The position numbers and the translations under genes are program-made. Positions 6,680 through 14,145 of a DNA stretch of 16,365 bases are shown piece after piece (position 1 is the first letter of the stretch; each line of letters opens with the position of its first letter). The notes under the pieces were generated by a model. The model made no database searches. It was not told the origin of the DNA and saw only the letters and a program-made list of their open reading frames with translations. The stretch spans positions 1-16,365 of the forward strand of contig CALZMK010000006.1 of NCBI GenBank assembly GCA_945788545.1, in the 5' to 3' direction. This DNA is from an uncultured Prevotella sp. GTDB taxonomy: Bacteria; Bacteroidota; Bacteroidia; Bacteroidales; Bacteroidaceae.

Positions 6680-7921
6680 TTACTTCTGTATTCCGTTTTT
6701 CTGAACCGCCTTTTTCTTCTTCTCGGTAATCTTGTCGATTATCTGGGTGGCGATGAGCTGTCCCTTCTCATTACTGATATTAGCCTCGCCCGACAGTTTC
6801 TGCTGAACCTCCATTAGTTCGGCAAACACCTTTTGGCTCGAAGCCATGAAGTTCTTCTCGCTTGCACCCATGTGCTCGGCATCATACACCTTTGAGAGAA
6901 TGCGGTCGGCCTCTTTCTCAAACTGCTTTCTGAATATCTCCTCGCCCTTCTTTTGGTATTCCTCCATCTGCTTGCGCTTCTCGGGCGGCAGTTTGCTCAG
7001 CGAGTCGCCACTGATTACTCCCAGTTCTGTGGCAGGGTCGAATCCATCGTCGAGCAAGTCATCCGTTGACTGCTTCGGGGCCGGTTTAACATATTCTATC
7101 TGCTGCGGTTCAGGAGTCATACCAAAATATATGCCCACAATCACCAGTGCCGCTACAAGGGCAATAAGGAACATGACCACCGAGTTGCGAGCGTTCTTCA
7201 AGCGTTTCAGGGCCGAACGCATATCTGCCACACTCTGATATCTGTCCTCGGGCAATTCCTCTGTCGCCTTCTTCACCATTCGCTTTATTTCAATCGGCAT
7301 GTCACTTGAGGAATAGAGCCATTCGATAAACTTACCTATCGAATACACGTCACTGCGCTCGTCCACACTGCCTTCGGCAAGCACCTCGGGAGCGAGATAG
7401 TCGGTCATGTCGCGATACAAGGCCTTTTGGTCACTCATATTTATATAATACGAACCATGCGAGAGCATCAGCAGTTTGTTGTCGCCCACTCTTGCCAGCA
7501 CATTGTCGGGTGAATAGCAGATATGCTGCACTCCCATCTTATTGATATACACAGCCGCATCAAACAATTGGTTGATCACCTCATCGACAAAATCCTTGCG
7601 CCCCACAAGCGACGGAGACTCAAAGAGCAGTCGGGAGAAAGTGATAAACCTTCCCTTCTCCACCTCCAGCGTCTTCGGTTCGCCGTCCTTGGTCTCACCT
7701 ATCACAAAATGCAACTGATGAGGCGAGTTGAGCTTACCGTTCTCCTCGCACTCACGCTTCACGTTCTTTGCAAAGAGCACACTGTCAGAAAGATGTCGGC
7801 GAAGGTCGAGCACATTGTCAAACTTCCCCTCTCTCTGCTTCTTGTGTAAAAAACCGATGGGCAACAAAGCCCCTTTTGCCATTTGCACGTTGCCCGAAGA
7901 CAACATCTCTTCATAGTTCAT
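6680..7921 (-). CDS. Membrane-anchored protein-kinase-fold pseudokinase
   Basis: Protein of 413 aa from the ATG at 7919-7921. Residues about 90-243 follow the C-lobe of Hanks-type Ser/Thr kinases: a helix ending INKMGVQHICYSPDNVL (126-142) at the catalytic loop, an APE motif (177-179), SDVYSIGKFIEWLY (190-203, the DxWSxG helix F region) and PEDRYQSVADM (224-234, subdomain XI). The catalytic residues are gone: HRD reads HIC (133-135), the loop Lys is Ser137, DFG reads SHG (154-156), and no VAIK-type Lys is evident, although the loop Asn140 is kept. One transmembrane helix follows (248-267) after basic residues, so about 145 charged, helical residues should be periplasmic. The frame extends to a TTG at 7951, but that codon lies inside the -7 promoter box; AAGAAGAAG precedes the ATG. 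Probably a signalling or scaffold protein. Confidence 0.85.
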   Translation of the reverse strand: MNYEEMLSSGNVQMAKGALLPIGFLHKKQREGKFDNVLDLRRHLSDSVLFAKNVKRECEENGKLNSPHQLHFVIGETKDGEPKTLEVEKGRFITFSRLLFESPSLVGRKDFVDEVINQLFDAAVYINKMGVQHICYSPDNVLARVGDNKLLMLSHGSYYINMSDQKALYRDMTDYLAPEVLAEGSVDERSDVYSIGKFIEWLYSSSDMPIEIKRMVKKATEELPEDRYQSVADMRSALKRLKNARNSVVMFLIALVAALVIVGIYFGMTPEPQQIEYVKPAPKQSTDDLLDDGFDPATELGVISGDSLSKLPPEKRKQMEEYQKKGEEIFRKQFEKEADRILSKVYDAEHMGASEKNFMASSQKVFAELMEVQQKLSGEANISNEKGQLIATQIIDKITEKKKKAVQKNGIQK

Positions 7922-7948
7922 ATTCTTCTTCTTTGAATAAATATTCTG

Positions 7949-7981
7949 CAAAATTACTACTTTTCGCCGAAAAAATACAAA
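7949..7981 (-). promoter_or_regulatory. Promoter of the pseudokinase gene and minus-strand train
   Basis: On the minus strand, TAATTTTG (7949-7956) fits the -7 element TAnnTTTG and TTTG (7978-7981) fits -33 with a 21-bp spacer. Transcription would start around 7940, leaving a short leader before the ATG at 7921. The strong overlap with the possible TTG start at 7951 rules that start out. Confidence 0.7.
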
Positions 7982-8027
7982 AGTTGATGAAAAATTATGT
8001 TAATAGCCAATATTTGCCTCCAATTAT

Positions 8028-8058
8028 TTTGCAGTTTGTATAAAAAACACTACCTTTG
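8028..8058 (+). promoter_or_regulatory. Promoter of the aminotransferase-permease operon
   Basis: TTTG (8028-8031), a 19-bp spacer and TACCTTTG (8051-8058) form a perfect match to the Bacteroidetes primary-sigma consensus. It lies 20 bp before the ATG at 8079, so the 5' leader would be short. With the promoter at 7949-7981 it makes a divergent pair inside the 157-bp region 7922-8078, in which I see no other gene. Confidence 0.8.
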
Positions 8059-8078
8059 CACCCAAAAAAGTAAATATA

Positions 8079-9281
8079 ATGCCGGAAATTTCAGTTCGCG
8101 GACTTGAGATGCCCGAATCTCCTATCAGGAAACTCGCCCCTCTTGCCGCTGCAGCAAAAAAGCGTGGCACTAAGGTCTATCACCTTAATATCGGACAGCC
8201 CGACCTGCCCACGCCTAAAGAAGGTTTGGATGCTCTTAAGCATATCGACCGCAATATTCTCGAGTACTCGCCCTCGCAGGGTTATCTGAGTTATCGGGAA
8301 AAACTCGTTGACTATTATAAGAAGTATAACATCAACGTCACCGCCGACGACATCATCATCACGTCGGGCGGTAGCGAGGCTGTGCTCTTCGCCTTTATGT
8401 CGTGCCTCAATCCTGGCGACGAGATTATCGTGCCCGAACCCGCCTATGCCAACTATATGGCGTTTGCCATATCGGCTGGAGCGAAGATACGCACCATAGC
8501 CACCACCATCGAGGAGGGATTCTCACTGCCTAAGGTCGAGAAATTTGAGGAGCTTATCAACGACCGCACCCGCGCCATCATGATATGCAACCCCAATAAC
8601 CCCACTGGTTATCTCTACACCCGTAGAGAGATGAACCAAATTCGCGACCTCGTGAAGAAGTACGACCTCTATCTTTTCTCGGATGAGGTGTATCGCGAAT
8701 ATATCTATACCGGTTCTCCCTACATCAGCGCTTGCCACCTTGAAGGAATACAGCAGAATGTTATCCTAATCGACTCTGTGTCAAAGCGTTATTCCGAGTG
8801 TGGCATCCGTATCGGAGCCCTCATCACCAAGAACGAGGAAGTACGTAAGGCTGTGATGAAATTCTGTCAGGCTCGTCTCTCCCCGCCCCTTATCGGACAG
8901 ATTGTGGCTGAGGCATCTCTCGACACTTCCGAGGAGTATCTGCGTGATGTATATGATGAATATGTAGAGCGACGCAAGTGCCTTATCGACGGTCTCAACC
9001 GCATCCCCGGTGTCTATTCCCCAATTCCCATGGGAGCTTTCTACACAGTGGCAAAGTTGCCCGTTGACGACAGTGAGAAGTTCTGCCGCTGGTGTCTGTC
9101 GGAGTTTGAATACGAGGGTGAGACTGTGATGATGGCTCCCGCCTCTGGATTCTACACAACTCCAGGAGCCGGTTACAACCAAGTGCGTATCGCCTACGTG
9201 CTCAAGAAGGAAGACCTCTCTCGCGCACTTGTCGTGTTGCAGAAGGCTCTTGAGGCTTATCCCGGAAGGACTGACGAATGA
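8079..9281 (+). CDS. Pyridoxal phosphate-dependent class I aminotransferase
   Basis: Protein of 400 aa, full length for fold-type I class I/II aminotransferases of the aspartate aminotransferase group. Visible motifs: LNIGQPDLPTP near the N-terminus (36-46, substrate-side loop), SGGSEA (96-101, PLP phosphate site), NPNNPTG (171-177), SDEVY with Asp202 contacting the pyridine nitrogen, the Schiff-base Lys236 in DSVSKRYSECGIRIG, and a late NQVRIAYV that carries the substrate carboxylate-binding Arg. It transfers an amino group between an amino acid and a 2-oxo acid in the cytoplasm; whether the substrate is aspartate, alanine or an aromatic amino acid cannot be told. The ATG sits 20 bp after a consensus promoter, and the TGA overlaps the next gene's ATG by 4 nt (ATGA), so the permease is translationally coupled. 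Confidence 0.94.
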   Translation: MPEISVRGLEMPESPIRKLAPLAAAAKKRGTKVYHLNIGQPDLPTPKEGLDALKHIDRNILEYSPSQGYLSYREKLVDYYKKYNINVTADDIIITSGGSEAVLFAFMSCLNPGDEIIVPEPAYANYMAFAISAGAKIRTIATTIEEGFSLPKVEKFEELINDRTRAIMICNPNNPTGYLYTRREMNQIRDLVKKYDLYLFSDEVYREYIYTGSPYISACHLEGIQQNVILIDSVSKRYSECGIRIGALITKNEEVRKAVMKFCQARLSPPLIGQIVAEASLDTSEEYLRDVYDEYVERRKCLIDGLNRIPGVYSPIPMGAFYTVAKLPVDDSEKFCRWCLSEFEYEGETVMMAPASGFYTTPGAGYNQVRIAYVLKKEDLSRALVVLQKALEAYPGRTDE

Positions 9282-10525
9282 ATCTGTCGTTTTTCATAGC
9301 AAAACGTATATATAGTGACAAGGGCGACAAGCGCAAGGTGAGCCGCCCTGCCATTCATATAGCCACGGCTGGCGTGGCTATCGGACTTTGCGTGATGATT
9401 CTCACCGTGTCGGTGGTACTTGGATTCAAGCACACCATCCGCGACAAGGTCATCGGTTTCGGCAGCCATATCCAGGTGGAGAACTTCCTCACCATGCAGA
9501 GTTCCGACCCCTATCCTATCTGTATCGACGACAGTGTCATGAAGGTGTTGAGGGGTATTGATGGCGTAAAACAGGTAGAGCGATTTGCACTCACCCAAGG
9601 TATTCTCAAAACCGACCAAGACTTTCTCGGAATGTCGTTCAAGGGCGTCGGACCAGAATACGATCTTTCCTTTATCAAGTCAAATCTCAAGAGCGGCAGC
9701 GTTCCCTCCTTCAGTGATTCCGCCAACAAGGGCAACCTGCTTATCTCCTCGGCAACGGCCGACAAGATGAACCTCAAGGCGGGCGACAAGGTGTTTGCCT
9801 ATTTCATTTCCGACAACGGAGTGAAGGTGAGGAAATTCACTGTCAAGGGCATCTATCAGACAAACATGAGCCAGTTTGATAACTCCTTATGTTTCACTGA
9901 TTTATACACTGCCCGCAAACTAAACAGTTGGGATGGAGAACTGTGTACGGGAGCAGAGATTTCGGTGGGCGACCTGGAGCAAATAAATATGGTGGCCGAC
10001 AGAATAGCCGGCAAGGTAAACCGCACTTCCGACCATGAAGGCAATGTCTTCACCTCGCAGACCATCTACGAGGCTTATCCTCAGATATTCTCATGGTTGT
10101 CGCTTCTCGACATTAATGTATGGATTATCCTTGCCCTCATGATATGTGTGGCTGGATTCACGATGATTTCTGGTTTGCTCATCATCATTCTCGAGCGCAC
10201 CCAAATGATTGGCGTTCTCAAAGCCCTTGGCATGAAGGGAGCATCCGTGCGCCACACCTTCCTGTGGTTTGCCGTATTCATCATCGGCAAGGGTATGATT
10301 ATCGGCGACTTTCTCGCCGCTGCCATCATCCTGCTTCAGCGCACTACCGGTTTTATCTCGCTCGACCCTACAAATTATTATGTCAGCGAAGCTCCCACCG
10401 AGATAAACATCCCTGCCTTCGTGCTTATCAATGCAGCCACACTGTTCATCAGTGTCCTCGTGCTCGTGGGGCCCAGCTTCCTCATATCCCATATCCATCC
10501 CGCCAAGTCGATGAGATACGAATAG
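9278..10525 (+). CDS. FtsX-like ABC transporter permease (LolC/LolE type)
   Basis: Protein of 415 aa with the four-helix layout of the MacB/LolCE permeases: helix 1 at about 28-50, a large periplasmic domain (about 51-280), then helices at 281-305, 326-351 and 377-403. The FtsX signature ERTQMIGVLKALGMKG (306-321) follows helix 2, and the C-terminus HPAKSMRYE is the usual ending of the family. In characterised systems such permeases work with a LolD-type ATPase to release lipoproteins or to drive other inner-membrane to periplasm processes mechanically. No ATPase partner is encoded nearby, so it must use one from elsewhere, and the substrate is not certain. It starts within the stop of the aminotransferase gene (ATGA overlap). 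The tail of the gene leads straight into an imperfect inverted repeat. Confidence 0.92.
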   Translation: MNLSFFIAKRIYSDKGDKRKVSRPAIHIATAGVAIGLCVMILTVSVVLGFKHTIRDKVIGFGSHIQVENFLTMQSSDPYPICIDDSVMKVLRGIDGVKQVERFALTQGILKTDQDFLGMSFKGVGPEYDLSFIKSNLKSGSVPSFSDSANKGNLLISSATADKMNLKAGDKVFAYFISDNGVKVRKFTVKGIYQTNMSQFDNSLCFTDLYTARKLNSWDGELCTGAEISVGDLEQINMVADRIAGKVNRTSDHEGNVFTSQTIYEAYPQIFSWLSLLDINVWIILALMICVAGFTMISGLLIIILERTQMIGVLKALGMKGASVRHTFLWFAVFIIGKGMIIGDFLAAAIILLQRTTGFISLDPTNYYVSEAPTEINIPAFVLINAATLFISVLVLVGPSFLISHIHPAKSMRYE

Positions 10526-10585
10526 TTTTGAGTGAAAAAATATGTTCCCAAATACCCGAAATATAACTTTTTTCACTATAAACTA
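10523..10585 (+). terminator. Imperfect AT-rich inverted repeat, possible terminator
   Basis: The left arm (10523-10540) starts on the permease stop codon TAG and pairs with 10568-10585 at 16 of 18 positions, with a 27-nt loop. The arms contain AGTGAAAAAA and TTTTTTCACT. It lies between the permease stop and the promoter of the next gene. The long loop and the lack of a T-run after the right arm make a classical intrinsic terminator uncertain; it could also be a protein-binding site. Confidence 0.4.
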
Positions 10586-10592
10586 AAAAAAA

Positions 10593-10658
10593 TGCACAAA
10601 AAGTTTGCCAATGTGCAGAAAAAGATATATCTTTGCACACAAATTTGAAAATTGTGCA
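10593..10658 (+). promoter_or_regulatory. Promoter with four TGCAC/GTGCA half-sites before acyl-CoA synthetase 1
   Basis: A promoter is formed by TTTG (10604-10607), a 20-bp spacer and TATCTTTG (10628-10635). Around it lie TGCAC at 10593-10597, GTGCA at 10613-10617, TGCAC at 10634-10638 and GTGCA at 10654-10658. They make two inverted pairs, each with a 15-bp gap, starting 20, 21 and 20 bp apart, so all fall on one face of the helix. The first pair straddles -33, the second spans the start of transcription up to the ATG. This resembles a double operator. Caution: the third site partly belongs to the TTTGCA that often ends the -7 box in this window. Confidence 0.6.
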
Positions 10659-12317
10659 ATGAATACATTCAGCAGCTTCAATAAATACATTGAAAAAAGT
10701 ATTATCGATAACTGGAACCTCGATGCCCTGACAGATTACAAGGGCATCACATTACAGTATCATGACGTGGCGCGAAAAATAGAAAAGCTCCACATACTCT
10801 TCGAACATTCGGGTGTTAAACCGGGCGATAAAATCGGACTCTGCGGGCGTAACTCCGCCCACTGGGCTGTGGCATTCTTCGCCACCCTCACCTACGGAGC
10901 CGTGGCTGTGCCCATCCAAAACGAGTTCAAGCCCGAGCAGATTTACAACATCGTCAATCACAGTGAGTCGAAACTACTCTTCGTGGGCGACTATGTGGCC
11001 AAGGAAATCAATCCTGTAGAGATGCCCACTCTTGAGGGTATAATCAATCTGCCCGACTACTCGCTGATGTTGTCAAGATCGGATAAACTCACCTACGCAC
11101 GCGAACATCTTAATGAAATATTCGGCAGACGATTCCCCCGCGCCTTCCGCTCGGAGGACGTAAGCTATCATAAAGACGAGGCCGAGGAACTGGCTATCAT
11201 TAACTACACCAGCGGCACCACCGGATTCTCCAAGGGCGTGATGCTGCCCTATCGTGCCATTTGGGGCAACCTCGACTTCTGTCTCGAAGTCCTTGGCACA
11301 CGCATCCAGCAAGGCTCGTCGATACTTAGCATCTTGCCCATGGCCCACATGTACGGTATGGCAGTGGAGTTTATCTTCCCCTTCGTGCATGGCTGCCACC
11401 TTTTCTTCCTCACACGTCTTCCCTCGCCTGCCATCATCGCACAGGCCTTTGCCGACATCCATCCCGCCATCGTCATCTCCGTACCGCTTGTGGTGGAGAA
11501 GATTATACGCAAGATGGTGTTCCCGAAGATTCAGAACAACAAGGTGAGACTGCTGTGGAACATGCCCGTTATCAACAAGAAGGTGAAGGAGCGCATCTGT
11601 CAGATGGTGATGCAGGCCTTCGGCGGAAATGCCTACGAGGTGATGACTGGCGGTGCAGCCCTCAACCAGGAGATAGAATCGTTCCTCAAGAGCATCGACT
11701 TCCCGTTGACGTCGGGTTATGGCGCCACCGAGTGCGCACCGCTCATCACCTATAGCGACTGGCACGACTTCCAGCCCGGCAGTTGCGGTACGCCTGTGAG
11801 CCATATGGAGGTGAAGATTCTCTCGCCCGACCCCGAGAACATCCCAGGGGAGATTGTGGCGCGTGGCACCAACGTAATGCTCGGCTATTATAAGAATGAG
11901 GAGGCCACACGCGAGGCACTCGACAGCGAGGGATGGTATCACACCGGCGACCTCGCCACCATGTCGGCCGACGGACATGTGTTCATACGCGGACGCATCA
12001 AGAACATGCTCTTGGGAGCCAACGGACAGAACGTTTATCCCGAGGAGATTGAGGACAAACTCAACTCAATGGCGATGGTGAACGAGAGTCTTATCGTGCA
12101 GAGAGGCGACAAACTCGTTGGTCTTGTTTATCCCGACTTCGACGAGGCTCACTCCATGGGATTCAACGAGAGCGACATCGAGAGCGTGATGGAGCAAAAC
12201 CGCAAGGAGCTAAACGAGCAGCTCCCCCCGTTCTGTCAACTCTCAGCCATCCAACTCCAGCACGAGGAGTTTGCCAAGACTCCCAAGAAGAGCATCAAGC
12301 GCTACTTATATAAATAG
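10659..12317 (+). CDS. AMP-forming long-chain acyl-CoA synthetase, copy 1
   Basis: Protein of 552 aa of the ANL (acyl/aryl-CoA ligase) superfamily, which activates a fatty acid with ATP to an acyl-adenylate and then to a CoA thioester. Seen in order: the P-loop YTSGTTGFSKG (183-193), the LPMAHMYGM segment (226-234), GYGATE (353-358), GEIVARGTNVMLGYY (397-411), WYHTGDL (426-432), GRIKNMLLGANGQNVYPEEIED (445-466, hinge) and a C-terminal KTPKKSIKR that carries the adenylation Lys. An upstream ATG at 10605 is in frame, but the promoter (10604-10635) sits on that extension; the ATG at 10659 gives a start aligned with copy 2. No signal peptide or membrane helix. Fatty-acid chain length is not readable; acyl-ACP synthetase or another carboxylate ligase remains possible. 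Copy 2 follows after 32 bp. Confidence 0.9.
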   Translation: MNTFSSFNKYIEKSIIDNWNLDALTDYKGITLQYHDVARKIEKLHILFEHSGVKPGDKIGLCGRNSAHWAVAFFATLTYGAVAVPIQNEFKPEQIYNIVNHSESKLLFVGDYVAKEINPVEMPTLEGIINLPDYSLMLSRSDKLTYAREHLNEIFGRRFPRAFRSEDVSYHKDEAEELAIINYTSGTTGFSKGVMLPYRAIWGNLDFCLEVLGTRIQQGSSILSILPMAHMYGMAVEFIFPFVHGCHLFFLTRLPSPAIIAQAFADIHPAIVISVPLVVEKIIRKMVFPKIQNNKVRLLWNMPVINKKVKERICQMVMQAFGGNAYEVMTGGAALNQEIESFLKSIDFPLTSGYGATECAPLITYSDWHDFQPGSCGTPVSHMEVKILSPDPENIPGEIVARGTNVMLGYYKNEEATREALDSEGWYHTGDLATMSADGHVFIRGRIKNMLLGANGQNVYPEEIEDKLNSMAMVNESLIVQRGDKLVGLVYPDFDEAHSMGFNESDIESVMEQNRKELNEQLPPFCQLSAIQLQHEEFAKTPKKSIKRYLYK

Positions 12318-12320
12318 TAT

Positions 12321-12340
12321 CAACTCGTCAACTCGTCAAC
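12321..12340 (+). repeat. Short tandem repeat between the two acyl-CoA synthetase genes
   Basis: CAACTCGT occurs twice in tandem followed by CAAC, filling 20 of the 32 bp between the two genes. No terminator or promoter is seen, so the pair is probably one operon. An A-rich stretch (12343-12348) just before the ATG is the likely translation enhancer in place of a Shine-Dalgarno. Confidence 0.75.
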
Positions 12341-12349
12341 TTAAAAAAT

Positions 12350-14002
12350 ATGACTTCATTCAACGAGATAATTGAAAAAAGCATTATAGACAATTGGGAC
12401 CTCGATGCCCTGACTGATTATAAAGGCATTACCTTGCAATACCACGATGTGGCACGCAAGATAGAGAAACTGCATATCATGTTCGAGAACTCGGGTGTGC
12501 AGCGGGGCGACAAGATTGCACTCTGCGGACGCAACTCCGCCCATTGGGCTGTGGCATTCCTCGCCACACTCACCTATGGTGCCGTGGCTGTGCCAATACT
12601 GCATGAGTTTACCCCCGAACAGATACACAACATCGTCAACCACAGTGAGGCGAAAATCCTCTTTGTCGGCGACATCGTCGGCACTCAGGTGGATGCCACC
12701 AAGATGCCGTCGCTCGAAGGCATTATCAACATCCCCGACTACTCGCTCGCACTGTCGCGTACCGACAAACTGACCTACGCCCGCGAGCATCTCAACGAAC
12801 TCTATGGGCGCAAGTTCCCCAAGTATTTCCGACGCGAGCATGTGCACTACTACCATGAGCAGCGACCCGACGAACTGGCGCTCATCAACTACACCAGCGG
12901 CACCACGGGATTCTCCAAGGGAGTGATGATTCCCTATCGCGCCTTGTGGGGCAACTACGACTTTGCCGTAAATGTGCTCGGCAAGGTCATCCACCGTGGC
13001 GACAAGGTGATCAGCATTCTGCCCATGGCCCACATGTATGGCATGGCATTCGAGTTCATCTTCGAGTTCCTTTATGGTTGCCATATCTACTATCTCACCC
13101 GCATCCCCTCGCCTGCCATCATCGCACAGGCCTTTGCCGACGTGCGTCCGCAGATTATCATCGCCGTACCGCTTGTCATCGAGAAGATCATTCGCAAGAA
13201 GGTGTTCCCCAAATTGCAGACGGGAAAGGTGCGCCTGCTGCGCAATCTGCCCATCATCAACAAGAAGGTGGAGGAAAAGATATGCGAACAGGTGAAGCAG
13301 GCCTTCGGCGGACGATTCTACGAGATTATCATCGGTGGAGCGGCATTCAATCAGGAGGTGGAGCAGTTCCTCCACCGCATCAACTTCCCCTATACCGTAG
13401 GCTACGGCGCCACCGAGTGCGCCCCCATCATCTGCTATTCCGACTACCAGTCGTTTGTGCCTGGCTCATGCGGCCGTGCCGTTGTCCACATGGAGGTGAA
13501 GATCGACAGTAGCGACCCTGCCAACATCCCCGGCGAGATTCTCGCCCGCGGCACCAATGTGATGCTCGGATACTATAAGAACGAGGAGGCCACACGCCAG
13601 ACTATCGACAACGAAGGATGGTATCACACCGGTGACCTCGGTACGATGGATGCCTACGGCAATGTCTTCATCAAGGGACGTTCTAAGAACATGCTGCTCG
13701 GCCCGAGCGGACAGAATATCTATCCCGAGGAAATAGAGGACAAACTCAACTCTATGCCTCTCGTGGTGGAGAGCGTTGTGGTGCAGAGAGACACCAAACT
13801 CGTCGGTCTTGTTTATCCCGACTACGAGGAGGCCAAGAACACAGGTATATCACTCAGTGGCATCGAGGCGCAGATGAAGCAGAACCTTCAGGATCTCAAT
13901 CTCGTGCAGCCAGCCTACTGCAAACTCTCGTCAATCGAGATACAGGAGAAGGAATTCGAGAAGACGCCGAAGAAGAGTATCAAGAGATATATGTATAAAT
14001 AA
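12350..14002 (+). CDS. AMP-forming long-chain acyl-CoA synthetase, copy 2
   Basis: Protein of 550 aa, a close paralogue of the preceding gene: I judge the two about 70% identical by eye over the full length with few gaps, so this is a tandem duplication. It keeps all the catalytic elements: P-loop YTSGTTGFSKG (181-191), GYGATE (351-356), the WYHTGDL motif, the GRSKNMLLGPSGQNIYPEEIED hinge and the C-terminal KTPKKSIKR. Differences gather at about residues 155-172, 201-220 and 236-250 (for example FIFEFLYGCHIYYLTR against FIFPFVHGCHLFFLTR in copy 1), and around the start of the C-terminal domain, which may mean different acyl chain preference. It is probably transcribed from the promoter before copy 1 and ends 9 bp before an intrinsic terminator. 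Cytoplasmic or membrane-peripheral. Confidence 0.9.
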   Translation: MTSFNEIIEKSIIDNWDLDALTDYKGITLQYHDVARKIEKLHIMFENSGVQRGDKIALCGRNSAHWAVAFLATLTYGAVAVPILHEFTPEQIHNIVNHSEAKILFVGDIVGTQVDATKMPSLEGIINIPDYSLALSRTDKLTYAREHLNELYGRKFPKYFRREHVHYYHEQRPDELALINYTSGTTGFSKGVMIPYRALWGNYDFAVNVLGKVIHRGDKVISILPMAHMYGMAFEFIFEFLYGCHIYYLTRIPSPAIIAQAFADVRPQIIIAVPLVIEKIIRKKVFPKLQTGKVRLLRNLPIINKKVEEKICEQVKQAFGGRFYEIIIGGAAFNQEVEQFLHRINFPYTVGYGATECAPIICYSDYQSFVPGSCGRAVVHMEVKIDSSDPANIPGEILARGTNVMLGYYKNEEATRQTIDNEGWYHTGDLGTMDAYGNVFIKGRSKNMLLGPSGQNIYPEEIEDKLNSMPLVVESVVVQRDTKLVGLVYPDYEEAKNTGISLSGIEAQMKQNLQDLNLVQPAYCKLSSIEIQEKEFEKTPKKSIKRYMYK

Positions 14003-14011
14003 AAAAAGAAA

Positions 14012-14045
14012 TCCCCAAGACGTTAAGCCTTGGGGACTTTTTCTT
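14012..14045. terminator. Bidirectional intrinsic terminator
   Basis: An 8-bp perfect stem TCCCCAAG (14012-14019) and CTTGGGGA (14029-14036) with a 9-nt loop is followed on the plus strand by CTTTTTCTT (14037-14045). On the minus strand the same stem is followed by TTTCTTTTTTT. It should stop both the acyl-CoA synthetase operon and the convergent tRNA-Ser transcript. Confidence 0.92.
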
Positions 14046-14046
14046 G

Positions 14047-14134
14047 CGGAGAGTGAGGGATTCAAACCCCCGATACCCGGAAAGGGTATACCGGATTTCG
14101 AGTCCAGCGCATTCGGTCACTCTGCCAACTCTCC
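14047..14134 (-). tRNA. tRNA-Ser(CGA)
   Basis: Minus-strand tRNA of 88 nt without an encoded CCA. The acceptor arms GGAGAGT and ACTCTCC pair fully. The anticodon stem CTGGA/TCCGG closes loop CTCGAAA, giving anticodon CGA, which reads UCG serine codons. A long variable arm (GGTATACCC/GGGTATCGG region) marks it as a class II tRNA, as expected for Ser. The 3' end lies 2 bp from the bidirectional terminator. Confidence 0.96.
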
Positions 14135-14145
14135 TTTTGCGGCTG

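Noticed and set aside
8604..9182. Minus-strand frames over the aminotransferase gene
   Set aside because: They are shadows of a complete PLP enzyme with all key residues.
11073..11978. Open frame of 301 codons antisense to acyl-CoA synthetase 1
   Set aside because: It mirrors the codon bias of the sense gene, has no family resemblance, no promoter, and the sense gene has complete catalytic motifs.
12356..13375. Open frame of 339 codons antisense to acyl-CoA synthetase 2
   Set aside because: Same reason; the similar antisense frame in copy 1 is explained by the duplication of the sense gene.
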